Source of the DNA: Smallanthus sonchifolius
Taxonomy: Eukaryota > Streptophyta > Magnoliopsida > Asterales > Asteraceae
Assembly: GCA_023525975.1 (NCBI GenBank)
Contig: CM042032.1
Coordinates: 17,800,001-17,864,000, forward strand
Length of the DNA: 64,000 nucleotides
Reading direction: 5' to 3'
Under the pieces are notes generated by a model. That model worked only from the letters and a program-made list of their open reading frames with translations. It searched no databases and had not been told where the DNA came from. Each line of letters opens with the position of its first letter. Positions within the stretch are counted from its first letter, which is position 1. This document shows, piece by piece, positions 44,521 through 56,052 of the stretch. Made by a program: the position numbers and the translations under genes.

Positions 44521-46303
44521 ATGCTCAAGGGGGAGAATATGTCACACACAATGTTTTGGAAACAGTTTTACAAAGTCCAGATGATATCCTGAAACTTTGG
44601 ATGACGATGGTGAGCATAAAGTCGTTGATGCAACCATTTGACTAGTTGAGGGGGAGTCTACAGGACAGGGGGAGTACAGAACTGTGTTGGTGACAGAGGC
44701 AATGACATTCAATTACATTACATTGGTTTGAGTTTTTAATTGATTGAATTGCTTAATCCCGAGTAACCAAGTAAACTGTTTTTCTTAAAAATTTTTCATG
44801 GAAGATTTTATTTTCGTTTGTTTTACTTTCTCTGAAAAAGATTTTGAAAAAGCCAAACAAATTGAAAAAGATAAAATCGACATTAGATTGACTGGTTGGT
44901 GTTTTATGTTAATATATCTTAATTATATGTTTTGATCTAAACTTCAGAGGCTACACAAATAGGAAATGATAGTGTTGTGTATGCATATAATTTGAATTGT
45001 CAGTAGACTAAAAGCGTCACTGAACCATTAGTAGTGTGAAAACATAATTTCATATGTTACAACTGTGATTTGAACCCATTTTATGCCTGGGTGTGTGTGT
45101 TAAAAGATCTCTATCAGATAAAGAATATTAGCTTTTAATAAAGATTTTCCTATGAGATCAGTTTCGGGTTATGTCCTTAGCACTATTCATTCGAATTGCT
45201 TCAGTGCCCATGTCCCAAAAAGCATGCAATTTGAAGTATAATTAAGATATGTACTTGACAACATCTGTCAAACATATACTAGCCCTTGGATCATATTGAT
45301 AAATCATCTTTACTGATTCCATTGAATTCATAATCTAGATAACAGTTGGATCCACGTACCTGAATCTTATGATTCCACATATATAAGCCAAGACATTGAA
45401 TCATTCGATTTTGAATCTCATTGATTCCTATACAATCCAATTTGGATTCTGCTATTCGTGTGCTAAGTGATGTCTCCTCATTCTGGAAATTCAGATAATC
45501 TTTAGTAAAATCTCATATGTCTTGAAGATAGTGCATTTACTTTCTGTTGGCATACTAGTGGGGTACACGTTGTATTTCATACTTAAATGGTACCTTAACT
45601 CACAAGAAAGTGGGAATGAGATGCTTTAGTTTCAAATCTTATAATATTGACAATTTAAATTTGTGTGTCATAGCATGATCCTATTTTCTTTGAATGTTTA
45701 TCACGTATCATAACATGCAATATAAAAGTCTTGAAAAGATAGAGTGTGATAATCTTGAAAGATATTGGTTTGATTGGTCAAGGCTTGAAAGAATGACATA
45801 GGATACCATTTGATATTATATGGATTTTATATCCAAGATGTGTGATTGATATCTCATATATACTGATATGATCTTCTTACTCGTGATGTTCGACCAAAAA
45901 GATGTGATTTTGTATTTTACATTTCAGTTTATATAGAGAAAAACCAAAAAGATGTGTTTCTTATGTTTGAAAAACCAAAATGATTTTATTTTTCCACCTT
46001 CCATGGAAATCTTAATTGTTGGTTATTCTTGGTTGTTCTCCTTTGCAAAAATTGAATATTGCAGATAGAAGTTGACAAGGGGTCCTTCTCCCAAGTTTTC
46101 TTCTAGATAGAAAGAGAAAGTGCAGATGAACAAGACAAAGACTACAGTGTGTTTGATGATATTTGAAGACGGATGACAATCTTCTGAAGCTGTTGTCAAG
46201 GGGGAGTCTGTTGGAGCATATTCTGGTGACAACGAGCTTGAAGATATTATGTCTTAGTCTTAGAGTGTTTGACTTGTAATTGATAGAATTGTTAGCAACA
46301 GTT
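44521..46303 (+). other. Non-coding 3' interior of element C
   Basis: No supportable ORF. It contains purine-rich AGGGGGAG tracts at about 44531, 44650, 44669 and 46199, and 44740-45760 is related to the pol-accessory spacer of D (29740-30830, minus strand). Confidence 0.7.
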
Positions 46304-46314
46304 AAAGGGGAGTC
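46304..46314 (+). other. Polypurine tract of element C
   Basis: AAAGGGGAG just before the 3' LTR start at 46315. Confidence 0.8.
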
Positions 46315-46705
46315 TGTTAGGACATGTTTTGTAACTGTAGATAAAATTCTATGTAAGTTCTGCTAGAGGCGAACTTAATAAGTTCGCCTAGCCTATCAGA
46401 GGCGAACTTAATAAGTTCGCCCGGTCTATCAGAGGCGAACTTAATAAGTTCGCTTAAGTCTATCAGAGGCGAACTTATTAAGTTCACTTAGCCAGTTAGA
46501 GGCGAACTTTGCAGAACTGTTGTCTATAAATAGGATATTTCAGCAGAAACAGAGTAGGGATACAAGACAGATTAGAGACGAGAGAAATTCTGTAATCTTG
46601 TAACCTGATATTGTGGTGGAAATACAAAGAGTTTATTTACACCGTTGTTGTTGATTGAGTTACACGAGCACGTTGATCATGGATTCCGCACGTTATCACC
46701 GTGTC
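46315..46705 (+). repeat. 3' LTR of element C, right end replaced
   Basis: Matches the 5' LTR up to ACCGTGTC (46698-46705). Contains four full hairpins (46367-46389, 46400-46422, 46433-46455, 46467-46489) and a half (46500), against three in the 5' LTR. TATAAATA at 46525-46532. Confidence 0.88.
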
Positions 46706-46751
46706 GTATAGTCTTTGACTTCTAATTGATAGAATTGTTAGCAACAGCTAG

Positions 46752-46872
46752 AAATCAGGAATTCTTTTATAGTAATAGTGATTCATTTCCATTCATAGAT
46801 TAGGAATGTCTCTATATATATGTCGATTGATGGTGAATGAGAACGACGATCAATTCATACCAATTATCAAGT
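46752..46872 (+). repeat. Remaining 3' sequence of Copia element F
   Basis: Begins AAATCAGGAATTC and ends near ACCAATTATCA. I infer it is the F continuation, probably LTR, displaced by element C. Short and without a second copy here. Confidence 0.4.
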
Positions 46873-49800
46873 ACGATTCACGGTGAGTCAACTCCGGGAC
46901 ATGGTGGAGAATTGGTTGGGATTTCTCCATAAGGAGAAAGGCTTAGGGCGTGAAGGGAATGCGTCGGGATGAATTCAAAAGGTGTTCTTGAAATGTTGCT
47001 ATCCACAAGCCGTAGTGGATCGTGGTTCTGGAGAATTCTATCACGTGTGGTAGACCGATGGATTAATTAAGATTAAAGTCATGTTGTATGACTAAGCACA
47101 GTCTTGCCTAAATCTTTGAGTGTCAGAAGTAATGGAGATAGATCGGCTTTCTCGATGATATCTGTTGATGCTAGAGTGGATTCTTCCACGTGGTGTACAA
47201 CTCTGGTAGAGTTGATTAATAAATGTGGCAAGGAGACGTCGAACACATGAGACAAGTGGAATATAAGAATAAGTTAAGAGGTAGCTTCATGAAAGCTAAA
47301 TAATCCAGCCGAGCTAGAAACTCTTATGGAGAAGCAATGCATGATATTGATGTATGTGTGGAAAGTAACACAAATGGGGAGAAAACAGAAATTTCCAAGG
47401 CTTAATGGCCTGACATTTCTAATCACCATGGACATAATTGAAGATTTTCAATCATTATGTTGGATTAAAGGGTAAGCAGATCAGTGGACTCGGTGATCAA
47501 CGTTGGGGTATTAAAAGTTGAAGATTCTGTGATGTGATAATTGGAGGTTGTGGACGAAACAATCGCGTGGATTGAGTATGAAGATTGTAAAAGAGGTGTT
47601 CGGTTATTTAGTAGCCTTAAAAATGTCATGGATGAACTAGGAAAAACGTGTTTATCTGTTCTCATCTAGAGACAGTGAAACACGAGTGCAATGGAATACT
47701 TAGTGTTCTACTTGTGAAGATGTTCAATAAGGGCTATTATGCCTGAGTGCTCGTCTGGAAGTACACCAACCTTTCGGTGGAAAGGGAGGATAGAATAGTG
47801 CATGTGTGCACTGATTTTTGGTGGTAGAACAAAGTGACCTAATATCCTGCGGTTAGTGGACTTTTTGGGTTGGCTGTTTAGAGCGTTAATTTCACGGGTG
47901 GTCGTATATTCGTCGATAGTCATTTCTATCTTCGAAACAAGGTTGTTTACGCTCCATATTGTCGTGAGCTTCTTGAAAATCCTTAGAAGGAGAGGTCCTT
48001 CATCGAATTGGTTGGGTGTGCCATATTGGCTTTGGTGAAATCCAGTTCTAGATAATATGGTGGATTCTAAAGGCATCCCTGTTGACCCATGAAAGATTTA
48101 AATAGTCGAGGGGTAAATGGTGTTAGAAGTTTCCGAACTTCACAATTGGTGTTAGAAGGCTCCAAACTTCACAAATGGTACTTGAAGTCTCTGAACTTCA
48201 CAATTGGTGCTTGAAGTCTCCGAACTTCATAATTTGTGTTTGAAGTCTCCGAACTTCACAAATGGTGTTTGAAGTCTTAAGAACTTCGCAAAATGGAGCT
48301 TGAAAATGAAGTCTTCGAACTTCAAATAAGGGTTGTGTAATTGAGATCCTTGAATCTTAAAGGATTACTTATGATTAAGTCATTGGAGAAAAATTGGTGT
48401 TTGAGTAACGGTTAGGGATTTGCCTCTCAGAATTGTGAAAGAAGATTTGAGTAAGGCAGTCGTTGTGTCCTTACTTGGGGAGACCGTATGCTTTATTATT
48501 TAATTTGGTGCCTCACGCATCAGACTCGGTTATGTCTTTATGCATCGAGGCGGGATTATCGCGTATTCTCCTAGACAATTGTAAACTTGATTGTAGCAAC
48601 TAATGGAGATAACTTGAGGAGGGAATAGGTGACTGTATACGCGGCTGACTATTAGGTGGTTGAATTGAAGTCTCGAGCTTCAAAGGAGTGTTGTATGTAG
48701 GTGATGGGATCCTTGAATCACTTGAGACCTTACATATCATTGAATAGGTTGGTGTGGATGTCATGAAACTTCCAATTATGAGGTGGGAGAAACTGTGTGA
48801 TAGAACTTGGATTCCTTAGTTGAAAAACGTGTTGACTACTGTTATGAGATGATTAATAAATTCAAGTAATCTATACACATGGGATGATATTAATGTTTAA
48901 TTTTGGAGCATAAACTTTGGTGGCTAGAGGTGGAAGGAGACATAGTCGAGGATGTAGACAAATGTCTCGTTGTCTTGGGGACTGAGCCCAAACGCAAGGA
49001 AGGACGTGTGGGAAGCCTCAATGGCTTCATATACCTATGTGAGGTAGGAGAAGCTTGTAGTAGTCTGACTACAAGAATATATGAAAAAGGTGGTAACATG
49101 TTATGATTTGGTTAAGTGGCGGGTCTTTTGACTGAAGAGTATGCAATTCCTATTCTTGGAGGAAACCTACTCTTATGAATGATCAAAGAACGTCGATTTG
49201 GTGGAGGGTGTGATAAGACATGGCGTGACCGTATATTTGGGTTAGATTGAAATGTCAGTTTCAGTTGTTCATTTGGAAGAATCGGGTTATTATTTTACCG
49301 TTAGTCGGGAGATATGGTGTCATCTTATCCATCTTTCTGGATGTTGATGTGCCATTTTTCGATTTACTAGACGGTGGACGGTGTCGAACACCCATTAATT
49401 TGATGGAATTGATTGTCCGCATTTTAGAACAAATGGTATGATCCAAGACTTGGTGTAGAAGATCTTGTAAGTGAGCGCGATTGCAAATCCACTCCAGATG
49501 TGACAGTAAACCCTAGTCGAATATAGGGAAGGGGTGTGTTATCATTCTAGTAGGAAACTTGGCGATATAAAGGTTTTCCCTTGAAGGGGGTGAAACGGGT
49601 TCGAAAAATGTGGGAGGCTAAGTCCCCGTTTTGTTGAACCGTTCAAACTTTATGTTGGTTTGGTAAGTGATTTATCGTTTAGAGTTACCTGGGGGAATCA
49701 AATAAACTGTATGACATATTTCATGTGGCGTATTCACGAAAATGTTTGGTGGGAGAAGTTGTTGTTGCTTCTCATGGTGTTAATGATGTTGTTGTTTTCA

Positions 49801-50004
49801 ATCAAGTAGATGAACATGTGACTATCTTGGATAATGGAACGAATTAGTTGTGCAATGAGGGATTTACCATGTAATATCCCTTTAAAGCACAATGAAGGTG
49901 AATTTGACTTTGAGAAAGTAAAGAGGAGGAATGTTGAATTGATACCCTAAGTTGAGTATGTGGTGGCGGGTTTCGGGGACAAACCCAAAGTTGGGGGGGT
50001 GATT
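46873..50004 (+). pseudogene. Heavily decayed interior of a family-2 Gypsy (chromovirus) element
   Basis: Many stops in all frames, but landmarks align with the Tekay-like element in order: gag near 46965 (RRDEFKRCS), the RNase H block near 48525 (GIIAYSPRQL), the integrase zinc region near 48905 (KLWWLEVEGDIVEDVDKCL), the tail of integrase near 49705 (KLYDIFHVAYSRKCLVGE), and a GGGTTTCGGGGAC motif near 49970 before the polypurine tract (AAAGTTGGGGGGGTGATT). The RT end and RNase H start are replaced by a hairpin-motif array (48120-48350). The 5' LTR is missing. Confidence 0.75.
48120..48350. repeat. Tandem hairpin array inside the dead pol region
   Basis: About eight units of roughly 31 bp with TTGAAGT-CTCCGA-ACTTCA and variants, related to the hairpins of the family-2 LTR. 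Neighbouring sequence on both sides is pol-like. Confidence 0.8.
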
Positions 50005-52363
50005 TGTAACGAACCAACTTTCGGGTTTATAATATAATATGTTAAACATATTATAAGGGTGTAAATAAATAAAAATGAAAGTGGAAGGTTTGTTGCAAAA
50101 GGTTAAATTTATCAACTTTGGACTAAAGGAGTCAAAATTGGAAGTTCAGGGGCTGAAACGTAACTTTTAAAATTATGGATTTTATGAGGGGGTGGTTGCA
50201 AAACATAAATGGTGTGTGTGTTTTTGTCTTGAAAGAAAGGAAGAAAAGGGTGGGGCTATGATCAAAGATTAAGGTGTTTGTATGAAGAATCTGGATGAAT
50301 GGAGGTGTTCATCTTATTCCAAACATCAAGTAAGTAGTTTTACCATCTCTAAACCTTCATCAATGGTGTTCTTGGTGGGTTTTTAGAGAAATACGAATTT
50401 GGGGCTGTTTTGGTGAATCAATGGATTAATAACTTGTTAAAAGTAATAATCTAGCTTCGTTTATGGTAATGGAATGTAGATAACATCATCTAAACATCCA
50501 ATTTGGTGATTCAAGAACTAGGGTTCTTGAGGGAAATTTAGGGGTTTTCAATATGATGATGTTTAAATGATAATTTGGTGGTTGATAAGTGTCTATGGTG
50601 TTAAAAGACACATTATTATTTAAGAAACCCAATCTAATTTGATGCTTTGAAAATTAGGGTTCTTGAGGTGAAAATTTGGGGGTTTTTTATTGGGATGGTT
50701 TAAATGGTGAATTGGAGTTTAGTAAATGTTTATGGTGTTGATAAACACATTAAATAGTAGAAACCTCAATCAAATGGTGAATCAAGAACCTTTGGGAATT
50801 GGGTGAAATTGGATGAATCCCAAACGAGTCAACTTGGGTTGAAAGTTTATTGTTGGGTGTTGGAGGTTTGGTTAAGGTGTTGTTAACCAACTTAAGTTAG
50901 GGTGTTGATCTTTAGATCATAGGTGTGCCTTGAATATCAATTTGGTGAATGAAATGAGATCATAAGATTTCTAAAATGCAAGTTGATTGCTAGGTGATCA
51001 AATTGCTAAAGGAGCTAACTTTGAAGATCATGGGATCCTTCATAGCAAAAAGGTAAGTGCTTTGCACTTACTTAGTAATGATAGGCGGTAGTAAATGCAC
51101 ATACTTGATATACATGTTGACTTTGTTGATAATCATATGAGCAAATGTGTGTACGTTGATTTGGTGAAATTGCATATGGTGTAAATATGCAAAGGGTGGG
51201 TGCTTAAGGTGCTTGAGGTCTATGAACTTAAAAATTTCGTATGGTAGCCATAGTCATAGAATTATTTATGAGTTCTTTGGCGTCATTTTTATGTCTATAT
51301 TGAATGTACGGGTAGGGTGATTAAGATTAAGTTAAAATGGTGTATTTTGGATCTTTGAATCCCACATGTTGGTAAATAATGTATAGGGTATAAATATGAT
51401 TTGTATTTTTTATGTGTGTGTGTACACTTGTTTGTATGTTTAAGGTTGATATTTGAAGTCTAAGAACCTCACACGTGGTAATTGAGGTCGTGAACTTAAT
51501 TTGTATTATTGTTGCTTGAAGTCTTGAACTTCACTATGTTCGTGGTGATTTGAGGTCTTTGAACCTCAAATGGGGTAGTTAATATCATATCATATAGAGA
51601 AGTTTGAAGTCTAAGAACCTCACAAGGTAGTTATTTGAGGTCATGAACTTCACAAGTCATTTTGTGGTATTTGAAGTCTAAGAACCTCACACGAAAGTTA
51701 ATTGAGGTCATGAACTTCACATAGTCAGTTGTGGTGCCTTGGGGTCTTTAGAACCTCACAAAGAAGTATGGTAGGGATATAAGGTGTTTAAAACATTCAC
51801 AAAAGGTTGTTGGTGGTTTAAAACGACTAGGGGTGGAGTCAGGAAGGTCGAAAATCCCAAAACTGCAAATTTAGAATTGGCTAGTGCAGGGCTGGTCTCT
51901 GGGACGCCCCAAGTGGGACGCCTGATGGGTTCTATTTGCTTCTAGGACGCCCCAAGTGGGACGCCTGTTGGATGAATTTTGAGTTTTCTTCCTAGGATGC
52001 TTTGGGGGTCTTGGGACTTGTTGTATCATTACTAATGGTTATTTTGTGGTGTTTCCTTGTAGCTAAAGCTCCGATATGATGTCTCGGGTCAAGCTTCACG
52101 TCGGTTGGATTCTTAACTTTTTGGATGGTTGTATATGTTTGGAGTTATGACTCATTGTCAGGAGTCACCTAACCTGTTTTGAACTGTCTCTTGGATGTTA
52201 AAACTTGTTGTTATTTTGAGATGTCAGCTGGTTGTTTTTAAAGAAAATCATGTCGTTGTCGTTTTGTCATAATTAACATGTGTCGTTTGTCAAGGGCGTT
52301 TTATGGGACCTAAATTACGCGTATTTTGGAAGTTAAATTTGGTTGAAAATTTTAGGTGTTACA
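50005..52363 (+). repeat. 3' LTR of the family-2 element (2359 bp)
   Basis: TGTAACGAACC start after a purine tract, GGTGTTACA end. Parallel to the solo LTR at 14740-17130, with the same hairpin series (about 51215-51755) and GGGACGCC block (51895-51970). Followed by GATTA, the counterpart of the GATTG duplication at the other locus. Confidence 0.88.
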
Positions 52364-52770
52364 GATTACGGCTCATGGTACTATGTTGTTTAATACATGT
52401 GTACTTGATCAATGGATTTTTGATCACTTTGGATTTTTATCAGAAACTTTTTATAGAGCCGCAAACCTGCTAACTCACCAACTATTTTTATAAGCATGCT
52501 TTCAGGTAAACATAATTGAAGAAGAGTTTTTTTTGAGGGCTCTCTTTTGATTAGAATTATTGTTTTTAGTTTTGAATATATAATTTGGCTGTAGTCAGGC
52601 ACTTTAGACACATTGTACTGATTTGGGATTTTTTTTTTTTTTTACTTTTGTTAGAAGCATGTAGTATGGTTCAATGTAATGCACAACTTTCCTTTTTAGT
52701 TTCTCTTGTACTTGTGTTCAATGCGATATACCGGTTACATTCCGTACTTCCGCCTTGGCGGGGTGTGACA
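52364..52770 (+). repeat. Second copy of the family-3 LTR end
   Basis: Matches 17131-17246 plus 23940-24242 without the Athila-like insertion, so it shows the empty site. Ends GGGTGTGACA. Confidence 0.8.
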
Positions 52771-52774
52771 GACT

Positions 52775-53490
52775 TGGTATCAGATCACTGGTTATAGAGA
52801 ATTAGGTTTACTCGAGACTAGACCTAGACTATAACTCTTAGTTTATTGCATTGAACCTTAGGAATTATGTGTGCATTGCATACTACCTTTTTCATATCTC
52901 TACGCATTGCTTCGTCATAATCATGTCGTCGTCACAGCACTAAGCGTACTCTTTTGATGATTCCGACTATGTTTGCGGTAACCCATATCCGTCGTTTTTG
53001 GTCATGGTTACTAGTAAGGAGGACCACGCAAAATATGACAAATCTGATTACGAGTCGAGGATGACGGAGAATTGGCACATGAATCCTGGAGGATGGAGTT
53101 ATGAGTTGAACTCGGGTGATGACGGTAGTAATCACCAGTTACCTGTCTTGGTGTTACCCCGAGTTGTACCTGTACCTACACCGCACCTGCATCTACTCCA
53201 GTTGTGGAGTCGACTTTCCTATTTGACATCTATTGTTTTCACTTGGTGTGGTATATACTTGCTTTCGTGATCTGCTGGATTGGATGGCTAGGACTTTCGC
53301 CATGAGATATGGCGGACAGAATTGCTCGATCTGAAGGGAACCTGAGGTGGAGAAGTAGGACTAAACGGGAGAGAACTCTACCGGCCAGGAGACCCATAGA
53401 CTTTTTTGTCGGATCATTGGATCCATGTATACGTATAAATTTGTAGCATGATTTGCTCGACACGGATTTGAGGATCTTTGCCCTATTATT
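52775..53490 (+). mobile_element. Second copy of the family-3 PBS and interior start
   Basis: TGGTATCAGATC (52775-52786) is the PBS with one change. The sequence then follows 24259-24960. No full-length ORF survives. Confidence 0.65.
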
Positions 53491-53655
53491 TGCTTCGTCA
53501 TAATCATGTCGTCGTCACATCACTAAGCGTACTCTTTTGATGATTCCGGCTATGTTTGCGGTAACCCATATCCGTCGTTTTTGGTCATGGTTACCAGTAA
53601 GGAGGACCCTGCAAAATATCACAAATCTGATTACGAGCCGAGGATGATGGAGATC
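53491..53655 (+). repeat. Displaced partial duplication of 52911-53070
   Basis: About 160 bp (TTGCTTCGTCATAATCATG onward) repeat the sequence 580 bp upstream with a few changes. Non-repeated sequence follows. Confidence 0.8.
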
Positions 53656-55329
53656 AAGTCCACGTTCCATGCTATAAACAAGTTATAAACACACATGTGA
53701 TTTCAATTATTTAAGCTTTTCATTACTAATTCCAAGTTACAAATTTTTTCATCACTCATATATGTATTATGATTATATATATATATATATATATATATAC
53801 ATAAACTAGATCATTTATTCAAGTACATGTTTAATCTCTTTATATGAACTCATGCTTTTCATGCTTAATAATCTACCAAATTTCTAAACTTCAAGCACAC
53901 ATAAATATATATATTTACATGTTTCATGGGATCACATATATATATACATACATACACACATATATTTCACTTATCCAAGTATTATTCATAGTTTTTAAAT
54001 TACTATTTCCCTTTTTTATTATCAAATGTTCAAACAAAAATATCTACTTATAAATACATATACAAATTTCGATATATATGTATGTATGTATTATTACCAT
54101 TTCAAGTTACTACAATCAACAATATGCATACACACGTGTTTCTACAAATTCGATCCTTTTTATATATTTACACAAATCTTTTAGTTTAACAACTCATAAC
54201 TTAGCATCATGAAATCAAAATAACAAATATCTCATAAAATATTTCAAGACAATAATCTAGGTATATAAGCCTATCATTTTCGAACCACATACAACTTTTT
54301 ATATAAAATCTAGTTTTTAAACATAATAAATTTAAACTTATAAAACTCTTTTATTATTGGGATAAACAACGAGCTTTAATCTATAAATAGAGATAAAGAT
54401 GGAGAGTAGTGTCGGTTTCATACCACTAGACAAGCTAGGTGAAGACAACGAGTGGAAAGGTGCTAGATGCTCGTGATGCTACAAAACTCGACTCCTAGAC
54501 TCCAACTTCCTTGAATCTCCAACTCTACTCAAACTCTCTATACTTGTGTTATTGGATTGAAAATGCAAAGTGTGTGTGTGTGTAGCTCGATATATGTAGG
54601 GGAAATAATAGAGGTGGTGTGTTGTTTACTCTATCATAATTGCCAAGGATGGTGGATTATGATGGATTTGATTATAGATGGATTCACACTCATAAGAGCA
54701 TAGTGCATATGACACAAGTATGGTGGTGGTGTGGTGTAGGTGATGTTGTGGGGTGGGCCCCCCCTTTCTCGGCCGAGAGGGGTAGTAGGGTGGAGGGTTG
54801 GGTCTTGTTCCTTGTTCTAGTTGCATTCTAAGTGTTTAGTTGGGTGTCTTTTCGGTAGTATATACCCGGTAGGTGATCTCGTGATCTAATATTCGATGTA
54901 AAACTTTTAAACGATCCATTACTTACATGTTTTTGTGTGGTTTGACTAGTCTCCATAATTTACTAGTTAACCCGACATGGTTATCACTTTAACTATATAA
55001 TACATGTATACACATTAAATAATATAGAGCCATGTAACAATTATTTATAAGTTAACTTTTTATAAAAGTTTAGTCACCAATATTTATGTTTTTATGTTAA
55101 AGCTTCTCCCTAGACTTTTACTAGAATAAAATTCTTGTTAATCACCAACGACCGTACTTTGCGGGTTATCACTGTTTATTTCCTAGTAATTCTTACAAAT
55201 TACTATTATGATATAAATTCCTTTGCTAGACTCCTTGACTTTACTTAGTCAAAATAAAACTTCAGGAAATATATGTTATGAACATGCATTTATGTAATAT
55301 GGATATCGACCTGAAATGCTGGGTGTCAC
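53656..55329 (+). repeat. AT-rich non-coding sequence, probably another LTR ending at 55329
   Basis: No supportable ORF. It includes a TA microsatellite (about 53775-53800), a TCTCGGCCGAGA palindrome (about 54767-54778) and an end GGGTGTCACA at 55320-55329 that looks like a Gypsy LTR end. No PBS follows, so it could be the right end of a solo or truncated LTR (inference). Confidence 0.4.
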
Positions 55330-55349
55330 AGTAGATCTTTGGACACCTT

Positions 55350-55552
55350 CACAATGCCCAACCACTCTTAAACCTCCAAAGCATCACAAAACAAGTTGGG
55401 TGGCCAAAGAAAAAAAGAAAGAAAAGTGTTGAGGAGTTGAGTCAACCACTTGTCAAAGATGGGAAAATGACAAGGTTTGGGAACACTGTAACATGTACAA
55501 AGTGCAAAAAAAAAGGGTCACAACCAAAGGTCTTGTAAGGGGCAGGGGGAGA
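55350..55552 (+). pseudogene. MULE (Mutator-like) transposase C-terminal remnant
   Basis: Read across two frames: a Pro/Lys-rich start (LKPPKHHKT), a basic segment, KDGKMTRFGNTVTCTKC, and after a frameshift in an A9 run GHNQRSCKG. Together these show the CCHC knuckle that ends plant MULE transposases. Stops near 55433 and the frameshift make it non-functional. The catalytic part is not in the window. Recognised from motif pattern only. Confidence 0.6.
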
Positions 55553-56052
55553 CATCAAATCCAACATCACAACCATGAAGAACTGTTTGATTGTCTTTTG
55601 TGTTTGGTTGTCTTTTGTGTTTGGTTGTCTTTTGAGTAGTCATGTACTGGTTGTCATGGTTGTCTTTTATAGTTGTTTTTTCACTTAACACTTTGAACTT
55701 GGTTTGACTACTGTCTTTTGGATGTAATTTAGTTATCTTTTGAACTATGTTGAATCATTTTCTTTCAAATGGTTATCTTATGCATTGCAAATGGTTAATT
55801 GTTGTTGCAGCTTTATGGCTATCTGATTTTGCAGCCAATTTTTGTCAATTATTGCAGCTTATGTTTGTCAATTGTTGATGCCAATTTTGTGTAGATTATA
55901 TGAATGGTTACAACCTAAATTTATGCAGGTCTTATCAATTGAAACTCACTGCTTTTCATCAACAAAAATTGTAACTTAGTGCATTTCATTTCATTTCATT
56001 AACATAATGATAATACATGATAACATGGGAATGACCTTTACAACCTTTGAGG

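Larger units (their letters stand above)
41265..46746 (+). mobile_element. Non-autonomous SIRE-like Copia element C (gag only)
   Basis: 5' LTR, PBS, leader, a 679-codon intact gag and the first codons of protease are followed by a 1.8-kb non-coding part, polypurine tract and 3' LTR. Integrase, RT, RNase H and accessory ORF are absent. GCTAG occurs at 41260-41264 and 46747-46751, a likely target duplication in element F. The right end is atypical: after 46705 the LTR sequence is replaced by 41 bp resembling the segment before the polypurine tract, though it still ends in CA. Confidence 0.82.

Noticed and set aside
48903..49106. Open frame starting LWWLEVEGD considered as a separate small gene
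   Set aside because: It aligns with the integrase zinc-binding region of the Tekay-like element and belongs to the decayed pol.
54640..54831. 63-codon plus-strand frame with Trp and Gly runs
   Set aside because: Low-complexity sequence in an LTR-like region with an equally long antisense frame; no coding signal.
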